The notes beneath the pieces were generated by a model. That model was not told the DNA's origin. It ran no database searches and saw nothing but the letters and a program-made list of their open reading frames with translations. DNA of 64,000 nucleotides from Vandiemenella viatica (taxonomy: Eukaryota > Arthropoda > Insecta > Orthoptera > Morabidae). The stretch is taken from positions 26,999,112 to 27,063,111 of the forward strand of contig JARYHS010013630.1 in the NCBI GenBank assembly GCA_031002005.1, given 5' to 3'. Both the position numbers and the translations under genes were made by a program. Of this stretch, positions 11,215 through 23,900 are shown piece by piece. The number at the start of each line of letters is the position of its first letter. The first letter of the stretch is position 1.

Positions 11215-11325
11215 CAATGAGACTTCAAGCGGAGTGCTGCTCCTTATATACCCGCCCATCATGGTCGTCTTGGCTCCTGATTGGCCAATAAAAACTAGAG
11301 TAGAATTATGATGGCTCCTGATTGG
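11215..11325 (-). promoter_or_regulatory. TATA/Inr promoter with twin CCAAT boxes
   Basis: On the minus strand TATATAA lies at 11244-11250. An arthropod-type initiator TCATTG lies at 11215-11220, which puts its A about 32 bp downstream of the TATA start. Two copies of CCAATCAGGAGCCA lie at 11271-11284 and 11312-11325, 41 bp apart. The putative first ATG (11173) follows about 45 bp after the predicted start. The spacing is right for a real RNA polymerase II promoter. Confidence 0.6.
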
Positions 11326-11389
11326 TTGAAATATCCTGGAAAACTGCAATAGAAGCACCTTAATACACCTACTGGGGCAGCAGTTCCGC

Positions 11390-14330
11390 GCCTCCTATAC
11401 GTCACCTGCACGCTCGGCGCTGGCTCAGTTGCAGCCAGGTGCTGGCTGAGGAAAAAACGCTCCAAGTGGCTCCCTCCAAGGGAATCCCCGGGTGTGACCT
11501 TAGGGTTGCCTCTGTATCCAGTAACCTTGCGTTGATCTCAATGATACACAGCAACACCCTCTAACAGGCGACGCCTGCAAGATAGCCGCGACGCGGCCGT
11601 GACCAATATGACATCTACAAATGGACAGAGGTTCGGCGGAGAACGCTGCTGCTTCAGCGCAAACGACCTACCCTTCTAAATGAGTACAATCGAATGAACT
11701 ATCAGACACATACTGCCCATCGTCAGACAGCGACGAATCAGAAGACATGGACCCAAGCACGGAAATGCAAATAATACATCCACGACCACCACAACAGAAT
11801 TACCGTTCGTTAAACCCAGAAATAAAAGGAAAAACACGCCAAGAAGGAAATATCAGACACCAAAAAGTGCAAAAGAAACACCATTAGTCACAACAGAAAA
11901 TCGCTACCAACTGCTCTCGGAGGAAGGAAATGAAGACACAGCAAGTAGATGTCACCACCGAAAGGAGCACCAAACCCACCAGCGCCACCCAAAGTGCTGT
12001 TCCAACCATTAGTGACCAACTCCACCAAAAACTTCGCTGTGATAAATAAAACACTTCCTCACGGGGAATCTCAAGGCCGTCGTCCACGGTAACACGGTGC
12101 AATATTTTGTGCAAAAAGCAGTGCCGACGGAACAACCGACCGAAGCGACCACACATCAGACAACACAACAACCACCAGCACAACAGCAAGGGACCACATA
12201 CGGAGAAGCCTCCACAAGAAGAAACGATCGGAACAATGACAGAAAAGGAAGAACCCATCATAAAAAGAACGATGCAACTACCGACAGCAACGATAATTAA
12301 ATCAGTCTAAATGGGACCGACATGTCCCTCATTTAAAAGCTAATGAAGACAATTAACAACTTAAAAATGCGAAAACAGAGCTCTCCAAGGTGATAGCTCT
12401 AATGAAGGGTATCACGTCAATGCTTAACTAATGGCTAGACACGCCGCTCGCCAAAAAGACATCACAATACTCATCTGAAACGCACAAAGCATCAAGAACA
12501 AAAGACTAGAATTACAAGCCGCTATAAAAGAGCAAGACATTGACATCACCCTCCTCACCGAAACCTTCCCCAAAACTAATGGCAAATTGACAATGACTGG
12601 CTACAAAAACTACAGAATCAACAGGCCAGGGCAGCAGGGCGGCGGGACAGTAATCATCCTCAAAAAGTCATTCCCCCACGGACACATCACCACTCCGCAA
12701 CTAACCAACATGGAACCACAACACAACAGCAAGGGTACATACACAGGAAGGCCATGTAGCAATAACAGCTGCATACCTGTCATCCAACCGAGACCTACTG
12801 GAACAAAACTGGGACACACTCCTAGCGGCTAGCGACAAGACTAATTGGAGGAGACCTGAACTCCAAACACCAGGAATGGAATTCCCGAAACAACAACATG
12901 AAAGGAGATAAACTATTCCAGCTGACGGAACGTCGCAACATCCAAGTGCTAGTACCTGCAGACCCGACGCACATCCCAGATGACAGAAGGCACACCAGAT
13001 GTACTAGAAATCGCAATTAACAAGTACCTAAACCGCCAGATACAAGTGACTACCATAAATGACCTGTCACCAGCACCAGCCGGTATTACTGACAATCAGG
13101 AACTAATTCCAACCCCATACAAAAGCGCATAACCAGTTCAGTAGGCACATCCAAAATCACATTAGACCGACATTCAACATCTCAACCCCAGACAGAATCG
13201 AACAGGCAATAAAGCACTTCTATCGCGTAGTGGGTGAAGCAGACAAGAGAGCCCCGGTTATAACCACTTTCGCAGCTACAACACTCGAAGAACTGCCTCC
13301 CGAACTCGGCGAACTACAAGCCAGGAAAAACAGGACTCGGAAGCTTTGGCAACGCTTCCGAGACCCAAGGGATAAGAGAAGGTACAGAGCCTCTCGCTCC
13401 AGCTGAGAGAACTCCTCCGGGAACAGCACATAGACAGATGGGAGCAGAAAACGTATACCCTAACTCTCCAACACACGAATGGCTGGCAGCTGAAACGGGC
13501 CCTGAAGAAACCCAGGGAAGCCAACATAGCCATAACCGGTCCCGCGGGACCCTGTTACCTACCAGTCGGGATACCGCAGGGCTCAGTAATCGGCGCAAAA
13601 TTATTCAACAGGTATACCAATGACGCCCCAACAGCACCATACGTCAAGATAGCCCAGTTCTCGGACGACATAACACTGTAAACTACCGGAAGACAACTAG
13701 AACTTAACATCCGACACCTCCAAAGAGGACTCGACAGCTACTGCGAATGGTGCCGCAAAAACAAAATCAAAATTAATCCTTCAAAATGCGCCACCATTTA
13801 TTTCACCAGGAATAGATCCATCATCAGAACACAATTAAAAATAATGGGCCAGGACATCACCTGGAATGATGAACACAAATACCTGGGGATATCCCAAGAC
13901 AAGAAATTACTATTCAGAAGCCACATTCTGGACAGACGGAGAAAAGGTCCTGGTTCTAAACCTCTTCCCCGTCCTGTATAGCAGAGGAATTACACCTAAC
14001 ACAAAACTAAGGTTATACAATGCCATACCTGTTGTATAGATGCCAGGTCTGGGGTACCGCCGCCAAATCGACCCTTCAACACCTTCAGCGCCCCTAAAAC
14101 CGAAGCCTTCGGTTAATATACCGAGCCCCGAGATACACAAGATACGACGACCTCCACGCTGAATCCGGAATCACAACAATACAAGAAGAAATCTGACGCT
14201 AAACAACTAGCCTCCACAACAGAATCAACAAATACAGAGATTCTAAAGAGAGGCTCAGGAATCTAGGTACAGTAATACCCAGAGTGTGGCACAAACATAA
14301 AGTACCCCTCAGTATAATATGTGAACCAAT
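11390..14330 (+). mobile_element. Jockey-clade LINE, internally deleted and decayed
   Basis: After a GC-rich leader (about 11390-11700) comes an acidic ORF1 start, then Gln/Thr/Pro-rich pieces (12097-12310), with the PRE_C2HC and zinc-knuckle part apparently missing. The endonuclease starts near 12480 (LLTETFPK, then PGQQGGGTVIILKK at about 12620; GGDLNS at about 12850). The RT lacks motif A: an internal deletion near 13440-13520 joins the linker to GIPQGSVIGAKLFN (about 13570), and the catalytic site reads FSDD (about 13660). The thumb YLGIS lies at about 13880. It is the same broad family as the element at 400-5400, opposite in direction. No reading frame is intact. Confidence 0.75.
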
Positions 14331-14570
14331 ATGACCCTCAAACAGCACTCCAGACACGAAAAATAAAGGGGTTTTCCAATCAAGGTCGTCGCAGACGACC
14401 ACAGCCCTGGTTTTTCCCCCAAGGAGCAAATAGATAGACACACAAAACCAAACCAAATTCAAATTAGTAGCAAAGATTCCGAATAAGGGAGGTATACTAA
14501 CAAGCCGTAATGGCAAATACACCAAAAGAAAAAAGATTAGCCACTCCCCACAGACGCTCCGACTACCAAC

Positions 14571-15229
14571 GAAGATGGTAGCTCGAGGGCTGCCACCTGA
14601 GGAGGTTGTAGCCGCCGAGCTCTCCAGCAGCAGCATCGTCGTCTATGCTGTGCATCAGATGGGCCGACCCGGCACCGAGGACCGTTTACCGCTGTACACG
14701 TTACAGCCTGTGGATAGTGTACCGCGGGAGCAGCAAACAAGAACTGTGCTAGGACGGAAGATCCACCTCAAACCCAAGAAGTGGCCTCCGCTATCCCGGA
14801 CCCAATGTTTCCGCTGCCAGGATCACGGGCACGTGGCCCGCGAGTGCACCGCCCAGGAGCACTGTGTTAGGTGTGCTGGAAACCACAAAGTCGCTGACTG
14901 CAGCATCCCACAAGATGGGATGCCCACCTGCAGTAACTGTTCCGGCCTCCACCAGGCATGCTACAGCGGTTGCCCTTTCAACAGGAACCTGCGCGTCAAT
15001 ATGGCGGCGAAACGCAACAACGAGTTGATGGCATCATCATACAAGAATCTCCCCGGTCGACATCCAGCAGCTACCGGATTTGAGCAACCCGCGCTTGCGA
15101 AGAAGCATTCCACAATCCACCATCAGCGTCACCAGGTGGACTGTAAACATCATAATGACAACTTTGGTGTCATCGACAAGCTGCTACATCAGCAAACTTT
15201 GCTAATGGCAAAAGTCTTAGCAAATAAGG
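14571..15229 (+). pseudogene. LINE ORF1 fragment with three zinc knuckles
   Basis: An open frame (ATG at 14575) begins inside a PRE_C2HC domain (VARGLPPEE, then VYAVHQMGRPG) and continues to three zinc knuckles: C78-F-R-C...C91, C97-V-R-C...C109 and C119-S-N-C...C133. After that it is Gln/His-rich. This is the nucleic-acid-binding part of a Jockey-type ORF1. The frame start is an artefact of 5' truncation at about 14571. The open frame runs on to 15270, but from about 15230 it overlaps the next element in another frame. Confidence 0.75.
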
Positions 15230-17085
15230 AATTCTCGATTTGTTGTCAGAAAATCACTTCGAGCAGCTAGTTAATCAACCTACGTGGTGTCATAACGGTA
15301 GCGAAAACATTTTAGATTTGCTGGTTACCAACAGGCCAGAATTATTCACCGACATTTCAACGACGACAGGAATAGGCGATCACAAAGCGGTAGTTTCGAC
15401 TATCAAATTAATTACCAAGTGAAAAAGGAAAAAAGAGCGGATTGTATACAGATTCAGAAAGGCCTCAATGGAGTGTTTTAGTACCTACCTGAGGAATAAT
15501 TACCATAACTTCAAGTCAACACCGTTGAAGAGATGTGGCATCGATTTATACATATAATCAGGGAAGGTTTGGAAATACATATACAGAAGCGGACAATAAA
15601 GGGGGAGAATGATCCACCGTGGTACACATACGAAGTCAAAAGATTACTCAAAAAACAAAGGAAAATACACGCATGCTCAAGAAGGACGGGGTGTCGCAGC
15701 AATTTAGAATCCTTAGCTGAGTTAAGAGGACGTATTAAGAATGTAATGCGCGAGGCCTTCAACGATTTTCATTCCAACTCTCTCTCTAAGAGTCTCACAG
15801 AAAACCCAAAGAAATTTTGGTCGTATGTACGAAAAGTTAATTGTACCAACAGCAATATTCCAGCACTAACTCGTGAAGGTTACGAGGTTAATGAAAGCCG
15901 CGATAAAGCTAACGTACTAAATACTGTATTCAAAAATTCATTTACAAATGAACATAAGGATAGTATTCCCGTTTTCCCATGCCGTGGCAAGTCGGTGATG
16001 GAATCGTTACGAATAGATACTGCAGGTATCATTAAACAATTAGAGCTCCTTAAGTGGGGGAAAGTACCTGGCCCGGATAGAATTCCAGTAAGAGTATTTT
16101 CAGAGTATGCGGTGGAATCGGACCATTTCTGTCTGATATATTCAGTAAATCATTAGAAGAGCAAAAAGTACCTTCAGACTGGAAAATAGCGCAAGTAACT
16201 CCGATTTTAAAGAAAGGTGATCGAAGTGATCCTGGAAACTATCGTCCCATACCTATAACATCTGTTTGTAGTAGAGTTATGGAGCATATTATATGCTCGA
16301 ACATCATGAATTTTCTAGATGAAAATAATTTGCTTACAACAAATCAACACGGATTTTGGAAGAAAAGATCATGTGAAACCAGGTGGCCCTTTTTACACAT
16401 GGAGTAATGAAAGTTATTGATGCAGGTTCACAAGTAGATGCAATTTTTTTAGATTTCCAGAAAGCCTTTGACTCTGTGCCACACAACCGCCATTTAGCGA
16501 AGCTTCGAGCGTACGGTATATCAGATCAGCTTTGTGAATGGATAAAGGATTTTCTAACTGGTCGGTCGCAGTATGTCGTTGTTGAAGGAGAAAGTTATTC
16601 TAATCTAGATGTTAAATCGGGTGTACCTCAAGGAAGTGTAATAGGACCACTTCTTTTCTTAATTTTTATAAACGATCTCGGAGACAAAGTGAAAAGCCTT
16701 TTTAGATTGTTTGCTGATGATGCGGTTATTTATAGGGAAGTAAGAAATTTGGCCGATTGCTTAGAAATTCAGCGTGATCTGGATGTTTTTTTGGCTTGGT
16801 GCGCTGAGTGGCAACTTACTCTAAATTGTAAAAAGTGCAAGACAATGAGCATAACTAACAAAAAGTATACAATTGTTCAGAAATACGAGTTAAACAATGC
16901 AGTTATTGATATGGTCGATTCTATGAAATATTTGGTAGTAAAAGTACGAAGGAACATGATATGTGACATACACATTAATTCGTTAGTAGGTAGAGCAAAT
17001 TCTAGGTTGCGATTCCTAGGTCGAATATTGAAAAATTGTAACGAACAAACAAAGGAGATAGCGTACAAATCTCTTTGCCTGTCAT
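15230..17085 (+). mobile_element. CR1-like LINE, copy 1, truncated at both ends
   Basis: It starts inside the endonuclease (HFEQLVNQPTWCHNG, then GIGDHKAV at about 15380), continues through a linker (NDPPWYTYEVKRLLKKQRK; NPKKFWSYV) and the RT: KVPGPDRIPVRVF (about 16070), motif A IFLDFQKAFDSVPHNR (about 16450), GVPQGSVIGPLLF (about 16620), catalytic FADD (about 16715) and thumb LTLNCKKC. Frameshifts near 16130 and 16385 break it. It stops abruptly in the thumb at 17085, where the next LINE begins. Copies 2 (41770-46143) and 3 (63793 to the window end) are the same family. Confidence 0.82.
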
Positions 17086-19020
17086 AACGTCCAAGCGAGT
17101 TGACCGCAGGGTTTTTGCATTGTCTGATGTTATTATAAAAGTTTTCCGCCAGCTGGCGGAATCTGTCCTTCAATTTAGGTATGCTGGCGGCCTCGTGGAG
17201 TGCATCTGTGTGGAACCGGCACGGGAGGTGTAGGGCTCTCTTTAGGGCCCTATTTTGAGTAATCTGGAGCTTTCTGATTTGCCTGTCACTGGCGTATGCC
17301 CACACAGGACATGCATACTCCATGATGGGGCGTATGAGTGATGTATATATCCTCCAGTGGAAGGGGCTAGCTTGCTATCTTTATTTAAAATAGAGTAAAG
17401 ATTGTGGAGCCTGGTGCTTGCTCTCCGACATACTTCGTGACTACACCAGTTCAGTCTCTTGTCTGTAGTCACCGTGCCATGATATACCATGGGATTACTC
17501 TACCATATAGGCGAAGTGTTGGGTCAGGATGTGTTGTTTGACGGGCACCGAGTGGCTTGAGTCTTGGTGGGATTTATATCAATACTTCACCTCCTAGCCC
17601 AGGCCTCTGTCACTTGGAGAACTGCCTGCAGTCGTCGGGTGGCCAGTGCTCTGCTGCGGCTGGAGGCCAAGTACGCGGTGTCGTCGGCGTAAGTAGCTGT
17701 CAGAACACCATTGCTAATCGGTACGTCAGCGGTGTATAGTGAGTAGAGCACGGGGCCAAGCACAGAGCCCTGCGGCACTCCTGCCTCGATGTTCCTGGTT
17801 GAGGAGTAAGCTTTATCCACCTTTACGCTGAAGGTCCGGCCGGTGAGGTAGGATTTTAGTAGCTTGACGTATCGCCCCGGGATACCCTGTTCGTAGAGCT
17901 TGAGCAGGTTGCCCCGGATGCCACACAGAATCAGAGGCACGCGAGATATCAAGGAGTACCATGACGCTGTAGTTCTTGAACTTGAAAGCGTGGGTCACTG
18001 CTTCTACTACCCGCATCAGCTGCTGGGTGGTGGAGTGGCCGCTTCGAAATCCTAGCTGGTGATCTGGAATAGCATTGGCGTCATCGATGAATGCAGACAG
18101 GCCTTTTAGTAACAGCCGTTCGAACACTTTGCTAATGGCGGGGAGCTAACTTATGGGCCTGTAGTTCTGAGATAGGTGTTTGTCTTTCCCAGTCTTGTGA
18201 ATACCCACAATTATAGCGTGTTTCCACAATTGAGGGTTGTGCTGACGTCTCAAGATGGCATTGAAGATAGCGGCGAGGTGGACAGAGGCCTCTGGTGGTA
18301 GGTGCCTGAGGAGAGAGTTGCTGATCTCGTCACGCCCTGGTGCTTTATGTGGGTGCAGTTTCGATAGGTAGCTGGCTTCCTCCTACGGAGTGATGTCATC
18401 TAATTGATGGTCGTCTTCAGCGTCGAGATAGACTCTCAGGCGTCGATGAATTGCAGTGAGATGGGTGGGGTACACGTTTGTTTGCGAAGGCCGAAAATTC
18501 TTCACAAAGACATCAGCCAGGGCGTTGGTCTTTTCTTCCGGAGTAACAGCTAGGCCTCTTTCTCCGTGCAGTGGGGGGAGCTGCTGCCTTCGCCTGATGA
18601 GTCTTCTTGTTTGTAGCCATCATAGAGACCCATCCTCCGGATGGAGCATTGAGACTCTTGCTTCCCACTCTTGATTCCGATGTTGAATCAGGGAAGCTTT
18701 AATATCCCTCTGCAAGCGATTTAGTAGTCTCCTGGTCACCTGATTTCTCGTGAGCTTCCAATCTTTGGCAATCCGGTTTTTGTGGCGGATTTTAGCCAGG
18801 AGGTGGGGGGGGGGGAAGCTGCGGAGTGGGAGCTGGTCTTGGTATCCTGATTGGAGTGGAGGCTGCGGTTGAATCTTTGACTGCTGCCTCAAAAGACTGA
18901 AGGGCAACGTCAATGTTGTCAATTTCAGGTGGGTCAACTCGAGTAGTCTGTAGGTGTTCCTGGTAACGCCTCCAGTTTGTTTTGTGGAAGTTGAAGGATG
19001 GTTCTCCTTGAGTTTGCCAG
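17085..19020 (-). mobile_element. Jockey-clade LINE fragment, RT half
   Basis: Right to left: a linker ending MLHPEDGSLWWL (about 18620); RT start HKAPGRDEISNSLL (about 18330); LGFRSGHSTTQQLM (18030); motif A MVLLDISRASDSVWH (about 17950), with Ser for the family's Lys/Arg-Ala; GVPQGSVLGPVLYSLYT (about 17770); catalytic YADD (about 17695); and a thumb and C-terminus ending NPAVNSLGRYDR near 17085. It is truncated 5' of the linker, so no endonuclease remains. Stops and frameshifts break it. A different Jockey subfamily from the element at 400-5400. Confidence 0.8.
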
Positions 19021-19089
19021 GGACCAACATAGCGGGGCTACACAAACAAGCCGTTGAAGCACAGAGAAAAGATGCTGGTAGAACCGCTC

Positions 19090-20120
19090 TGATTGGTCGT
19101 AAGCGCTGTCTTGGTCCGCGGTCCGCTGCGGCGCCCGACTGGTGCCATTTGCGCCCTACTTTCCTTAAAAAAAAATCAGCATCAAAAGATATGGAAATAG
19201 TGCTGATCACAAGACTCAACTCCAGCCTCGATACCGAAAAAAAACAATCCAAGAAGATCAATTCGGCTTCCAAAGCCGATTGGTAGCAACCAGCTTACTC
19301 CTGAAAATAACAGAGGACATCAGCAAGAACTTCAATAATAGCAAGTCAACGGCAACCATCTTCATCGGCGTAGAAGAAGTGTATGAGAACGGCTGGCATA
19401 AAAACCTAATTTATAAATTACACAACCAAACCGAAATAAACCATTGCTGTGTATAACTCATAGGAAGTTACCTAAACAACCGACGATTCTAAGTATCAGT
19501 GGACGGTCAAAGGTCACCAATCCGCAGGATCGTGGCAGGAATCCCTCAAGAATCAGTCATCTCTCCAACATTCTTCAGCGGCTATGTTAACAACATACGA
19601 GAACACCACCGCACGTGAAGAAGACTCAGTTTGCCGACGATAACGTGCTCCGCGCCTCAAGAAATAGACACGACCTCAACATCATCCATCTCCAAAGCGG
19701 CATAGTCGGCTTTACATATTAGTGGCGGAAAAAAAAATCAACACTACTAAGTGTGCTGGAATCTATTTCACGAAGAAGAGGCCCATCCTGCACGGCCAAC
19801 TCTCTGTAATGGGACTAGCCTGGGTACCACTTGAGTGTCGTACTTGACAAAAAGTTGCTCTTCCCAGTGCATATTCTAGACCGAGGAAGAAAATGACTGG
19901 CCATTGCATCCAACCTCGCTCCAGTGCTACTCAGCAACAATTTAAGTATCACAATAAAAAATCCTGCTATACAAATCTATAATTATACCCTATCTACTCT
20001 ACGGATGCCAAATAGTAGGAACAGCAAGCCCGTCCAACAACTCCAATATACACCCTTGAGCGCCCGATGTAATATCAACAACAAAACGCTAGCACTTACT
20101 CTTCAGGAATTGGAATACTC
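19090..20120 (+). mobile_element. Jockey-clade LINE RT fragment
   Basis: A degraded RT: DQFGFQSRLVATSLLLKITEDI (about 19260), a motif A region with Gly for the catalytic Asp (IFIGVEEVYENGWH at about 19360), GIPQESVISPTFF (about 19540), then FADD-equivalent and thumb sequence out of frame, ending near 20080-20120. It resembles the element at 11390-14330 and carries many stops. It lies head to head with the minus-strand Jockey fragment ending near 19020. Confidence 0.65.
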
Positions 20121-20294
20121 CACTTCTTGCCTCTGCACAGTGTAGGTGGCAGTTATTTTTTACTTGATCAAATGATGTTCCAAGATATTTACACTTTATG
20201 CCTATGGCTATCAATTACTCGTCCATCCTACAGCACTAAGTTTTTATTTTTCTCTCTTTCTATATACATAAGGTGCCTCTTGGATGTTAAGAGA
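20121..20294. other. Unassigned spacer
   Basis: I see no gene or terminal repeat. The last eight bases (20295-20302, just outside) form the target duplication of the hAT element. Confidence 0.4.
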
Positions 20295-20961
20295 TGACTA
20301 TACAGGGCCGTAACTATAAACTTGGAGGCCCCGGGGCAAAACTTCATAGTGAGGCCCCCCAATATTTCTTTCTTTTTGTATGCATGGGGGGTTTACCTAT
20401 TGGTCCATGCAATGGTAACAAAACTATCTACAAAAGGTTCACTAAGCCAAATGTTCAAGTATTTATCTAGCTTATACAATTAAAAAAATATTAAATGGAT
20501 TATTTTTATGATACAAGTTTAGGAAATTAAATATTCAGTGCGTATGGTTGTAAAAAGAATAAGTTTAATAATACAAAAGCAAAATACTTACAAAAGTACA
20601 ATTTCTAAAAAGAGTGTATGTTTATTAAAATTTATAATATCAATATTAAAAATACATGGTAAAATATTTGACACACTGTTGTAACATAAAAAAACCTAAA
20701 ACAGTAACATTTAATAAGATTTAAGTAGTGGAAAACTTTTAATTGATAATTTAAAATATGACTTTTTTAAATAAAAGTTTAAGGTAGTTTAAAGATATAG
20801 TAACAATAGATTTTAATTAAGTTAGTTAAAATGCATACTTTGCCTAAAAGACAAGGAATCAGTAACTGATGCATGGAAAGTAGTGTAGACTGAAAAGATT
20901 AAAGATTAGCTACATTTGATTATTTCGTAAACATTTGTTTCATAACTTTCAAAGAAGTGAA

Positions 20962-23900
20962 TTAATCAGTTACTTTGTCAAAGTTGTTTTGTTGATCTCG
21001 ATCATTCTCAACTGAAAGCAAAGCTAAGCTGCTGAGTCTTTCTTGCGCCATTGTACTTCTCAAGTAATTTTTGATCAATTTAAGCTTAGAAAAGAACCGT
21101 TCAGCCTTAGATACTGTCACAAGAATAGTCAAATACATGATGCACGCTGTGAAAACATCTGGGTAGCTTGATGAAATCAAACTGTCGTCGACTATTATAT
21201 AATTAGCAAATTCCCTAACACTTTTAATTTTTTCTAGTTTGTTTTGAAACGAATTTTTACTGAACATATTGCGAAGGAAAGGCTGGACTCACATCATTTG
21301 GAAACTTATTAACGAAATCAACTGCTTTTTGTGAATATCACTTTCACTTGCATTGGCTAAAAATTCAGGTTGTATTACTTGATAAGTGTCAAGAACAGCT
21401 TTCATCCCTTCAAGTTGAGTACAAAGTGTGTCTACCATTGGATAGGACACAGTGACTCGGAAACAAGATTTTGGGTCTATTAATCTCGTCTTCACTCAAG
21501 TCATCAAAGTGTTTTTTCACTTTCCTTTCCTTAGTCTGTTCTGGCGAAATTCTGTGTTTATTCTCCATCGACTACAAACATCTGATGCTTCAGAAACAAG
21601 TTCTTCAAACCTTCCGCGTATTTTGGTTATCCTTAACAATAAATTACCAGAAAATGCAAAATTTTGGCCCGTTATTTTGAAAAATTACTGAACTGTGAAG
21701 AACCTCAAGAAAGACTAGATTCAGTCAGTCACAAGCAACCATTAAACCTTCAGAGCCACCGGACGAGAAAGAAATCCATGACATAATCCAAGGTCTGAAA
21801 AACAATAAAGCTGCAGGGGAAGATCTGATTGTTGCAGAGTTGTGGAAAGAGGCAGGTAGTCAAGCAAGGCAGGAATTGACAAACATACTGCAGGAAATCT
21901 GGCGAACAGAAAAATTCCTGACGAATGGAAGAACGCACTGATACACCCATTGAACAAGAATGGTGACAAAACAGATGTGAACAATTACAGAGGAATTTCC
22001 CTGGTAGCAGTGACATATAAGATACTGTCAAAAGTTCTTCGAAACAGAATTGATCCAGTAATAGACAAACAAATTGGAGAATACCAAGGGGTTCAGAAAA
22101 GGACGATCCTGTGTAGAACGGATTCTAAATCTGAAAACTGTAATACGAGACAGGGTTCCAAACAACAAAAACTATGTTATAGTTTATGTGACTTCAAGAA
22201 AGCCTACGACTCAGTAGATAGAGTCTCGTTACTGAACATTTACAGGAATTTGGTGTTGACAAAATCGGTCAACATAATCAGGCAGACCCTCACGGGAACA
22301 AATTCAAAAGTGAAATTTGTGGGAGAGATCTCAGAGGAATTTAAAATAAAAAGTGGTGTCAGGCAGGGAGATGGGCTTTCCCCAATTCTTTTCAATTGCG
22401 TTTTGAAGAAGGTAATAAGAGTATGGGAAGAGAAACTCAAGGAAAGGGGAATTCACCATGAGATAAGATTAGGTTCAAAGCACAAAGGGGTTGGGATAAA
22501 CTGTTTGGCCTTCGTTGATGACATAGCGGTTCTTTCTGAAAGTATAGAAACCGCACTTGAACAAATCAACCTTCTTAAAGATATAGCAGGAAAAGTTGGA
22601 CTTCAGATCTCTTTGAGAAGACTAAATTCATGACCAATATTAGGGATTCACCAACAGTACTAAACACAGAGTACGGAAAAATTAACAAGGTCAATAAATT
22701 TAAATATCTAGGTGAAGTAATTCACATTAATGGGCTTGATAAGGAAGCAAATATATCAAGAGCAATAAAACTAGAACTAGCATACCCAATTGACTAAAGA
22801 TACATACAATAAGAAGAATCTATCCAGGATAGCTAAAATCAAACACTACAACACAGTAATCAAACCAGAAGGACTGTATGCCTCAGAATGCTTGTTCTCT
22901 ATGAAAACGGAGAAATAGAAGAGAGAGAAAAGGGAAAGGAAAATCTTGAGAAAAATTTGGGGACCACTAAAACTTGAAAATGGTGAGTTTAGACACCAGA
23001 GGAATAAAGACCTATACAAAGAAGAAGAAATTGAAAGGATGTCAGACACGATCAGAAAGAGGAGAATCAGTTTTTTGGTCACATAATGAGAATGGATAAC
23101 AATAGACTTACAAAAACAATTTTCAATCATGTTTACAAGAGTAAGAAGGCAACCAGTGGATCCAAGGAGTAAAGAAAGATATGATTGAGATCGGAATAAC
23201 AGAAGATTTAGTACAAGATAGAGCAACTTTTAGGAGATTGATCCAAAATTTCAAGGGTTTCCAGGAGAAGGAGAAGAGGAAATGTAGTAACACATGGACG
23301 GAAGAAAGGAGGAAAAGCAAAGTGAGATGAAGAACTATTGGAAGTCAAGAAAAGAAGGATCGAAATGAATGCACGGGATTACTTTTCGTGGTCCTTAGAT
23401 GGCCGATATCGAAGAGAAGAAATTACCCAATAACTCATATGCATACAACAGGTCCATGGTTTCAGATTGTAAGGATTTTGATACGAGGTTGAGAGACTCT
23501 AAACCTTCACACTGCCCAACCAAAAGCAATACAAAATCAAAACTTTCAAGTTTTTTCTTTAGCTGCTGTGCTTCATTTCTTTCCTTGCTTTTCCTGGAAG
23601 TCAAAATTATGCGGGTAAGGCTTTTCATCACAAAACCTGTGTTTCAGTGCAAATCCTACCTCATGCCTACCAGCCCAGCGAATTGGAATAAGAGTTTTCA
23701 GTGTTACTATCGAAATTAGTGAATCAGTCTGAGCCTCGATGTCGTACACTGACTTCAAGTCTTGCCAGCGCAAAGTACTAAGACCAACAAGCAATACACA
23801 CTTTTAATGGTTTCAAAAAAACTGGCAGACTTCTCGATTTCCTTCCACAGCATCCTTTAATACTAAATTAAGGTTATGTGCAGCGCAGTGCACAAAGTAT

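Noticed and set aside
11884..12819. Minus-strand open frames rich in Cys, Leu and Trp
   Set aside because: They are the reverse of the Jockey ORF1/endonuclease sequence on the plus strand, whose domains are recognisable.
18954..19286. 110-codon plus-strand frame between two LINEs
   Set aside because: It crosses the junction of two oppositely oriented LINE fragments and resembles no protein.
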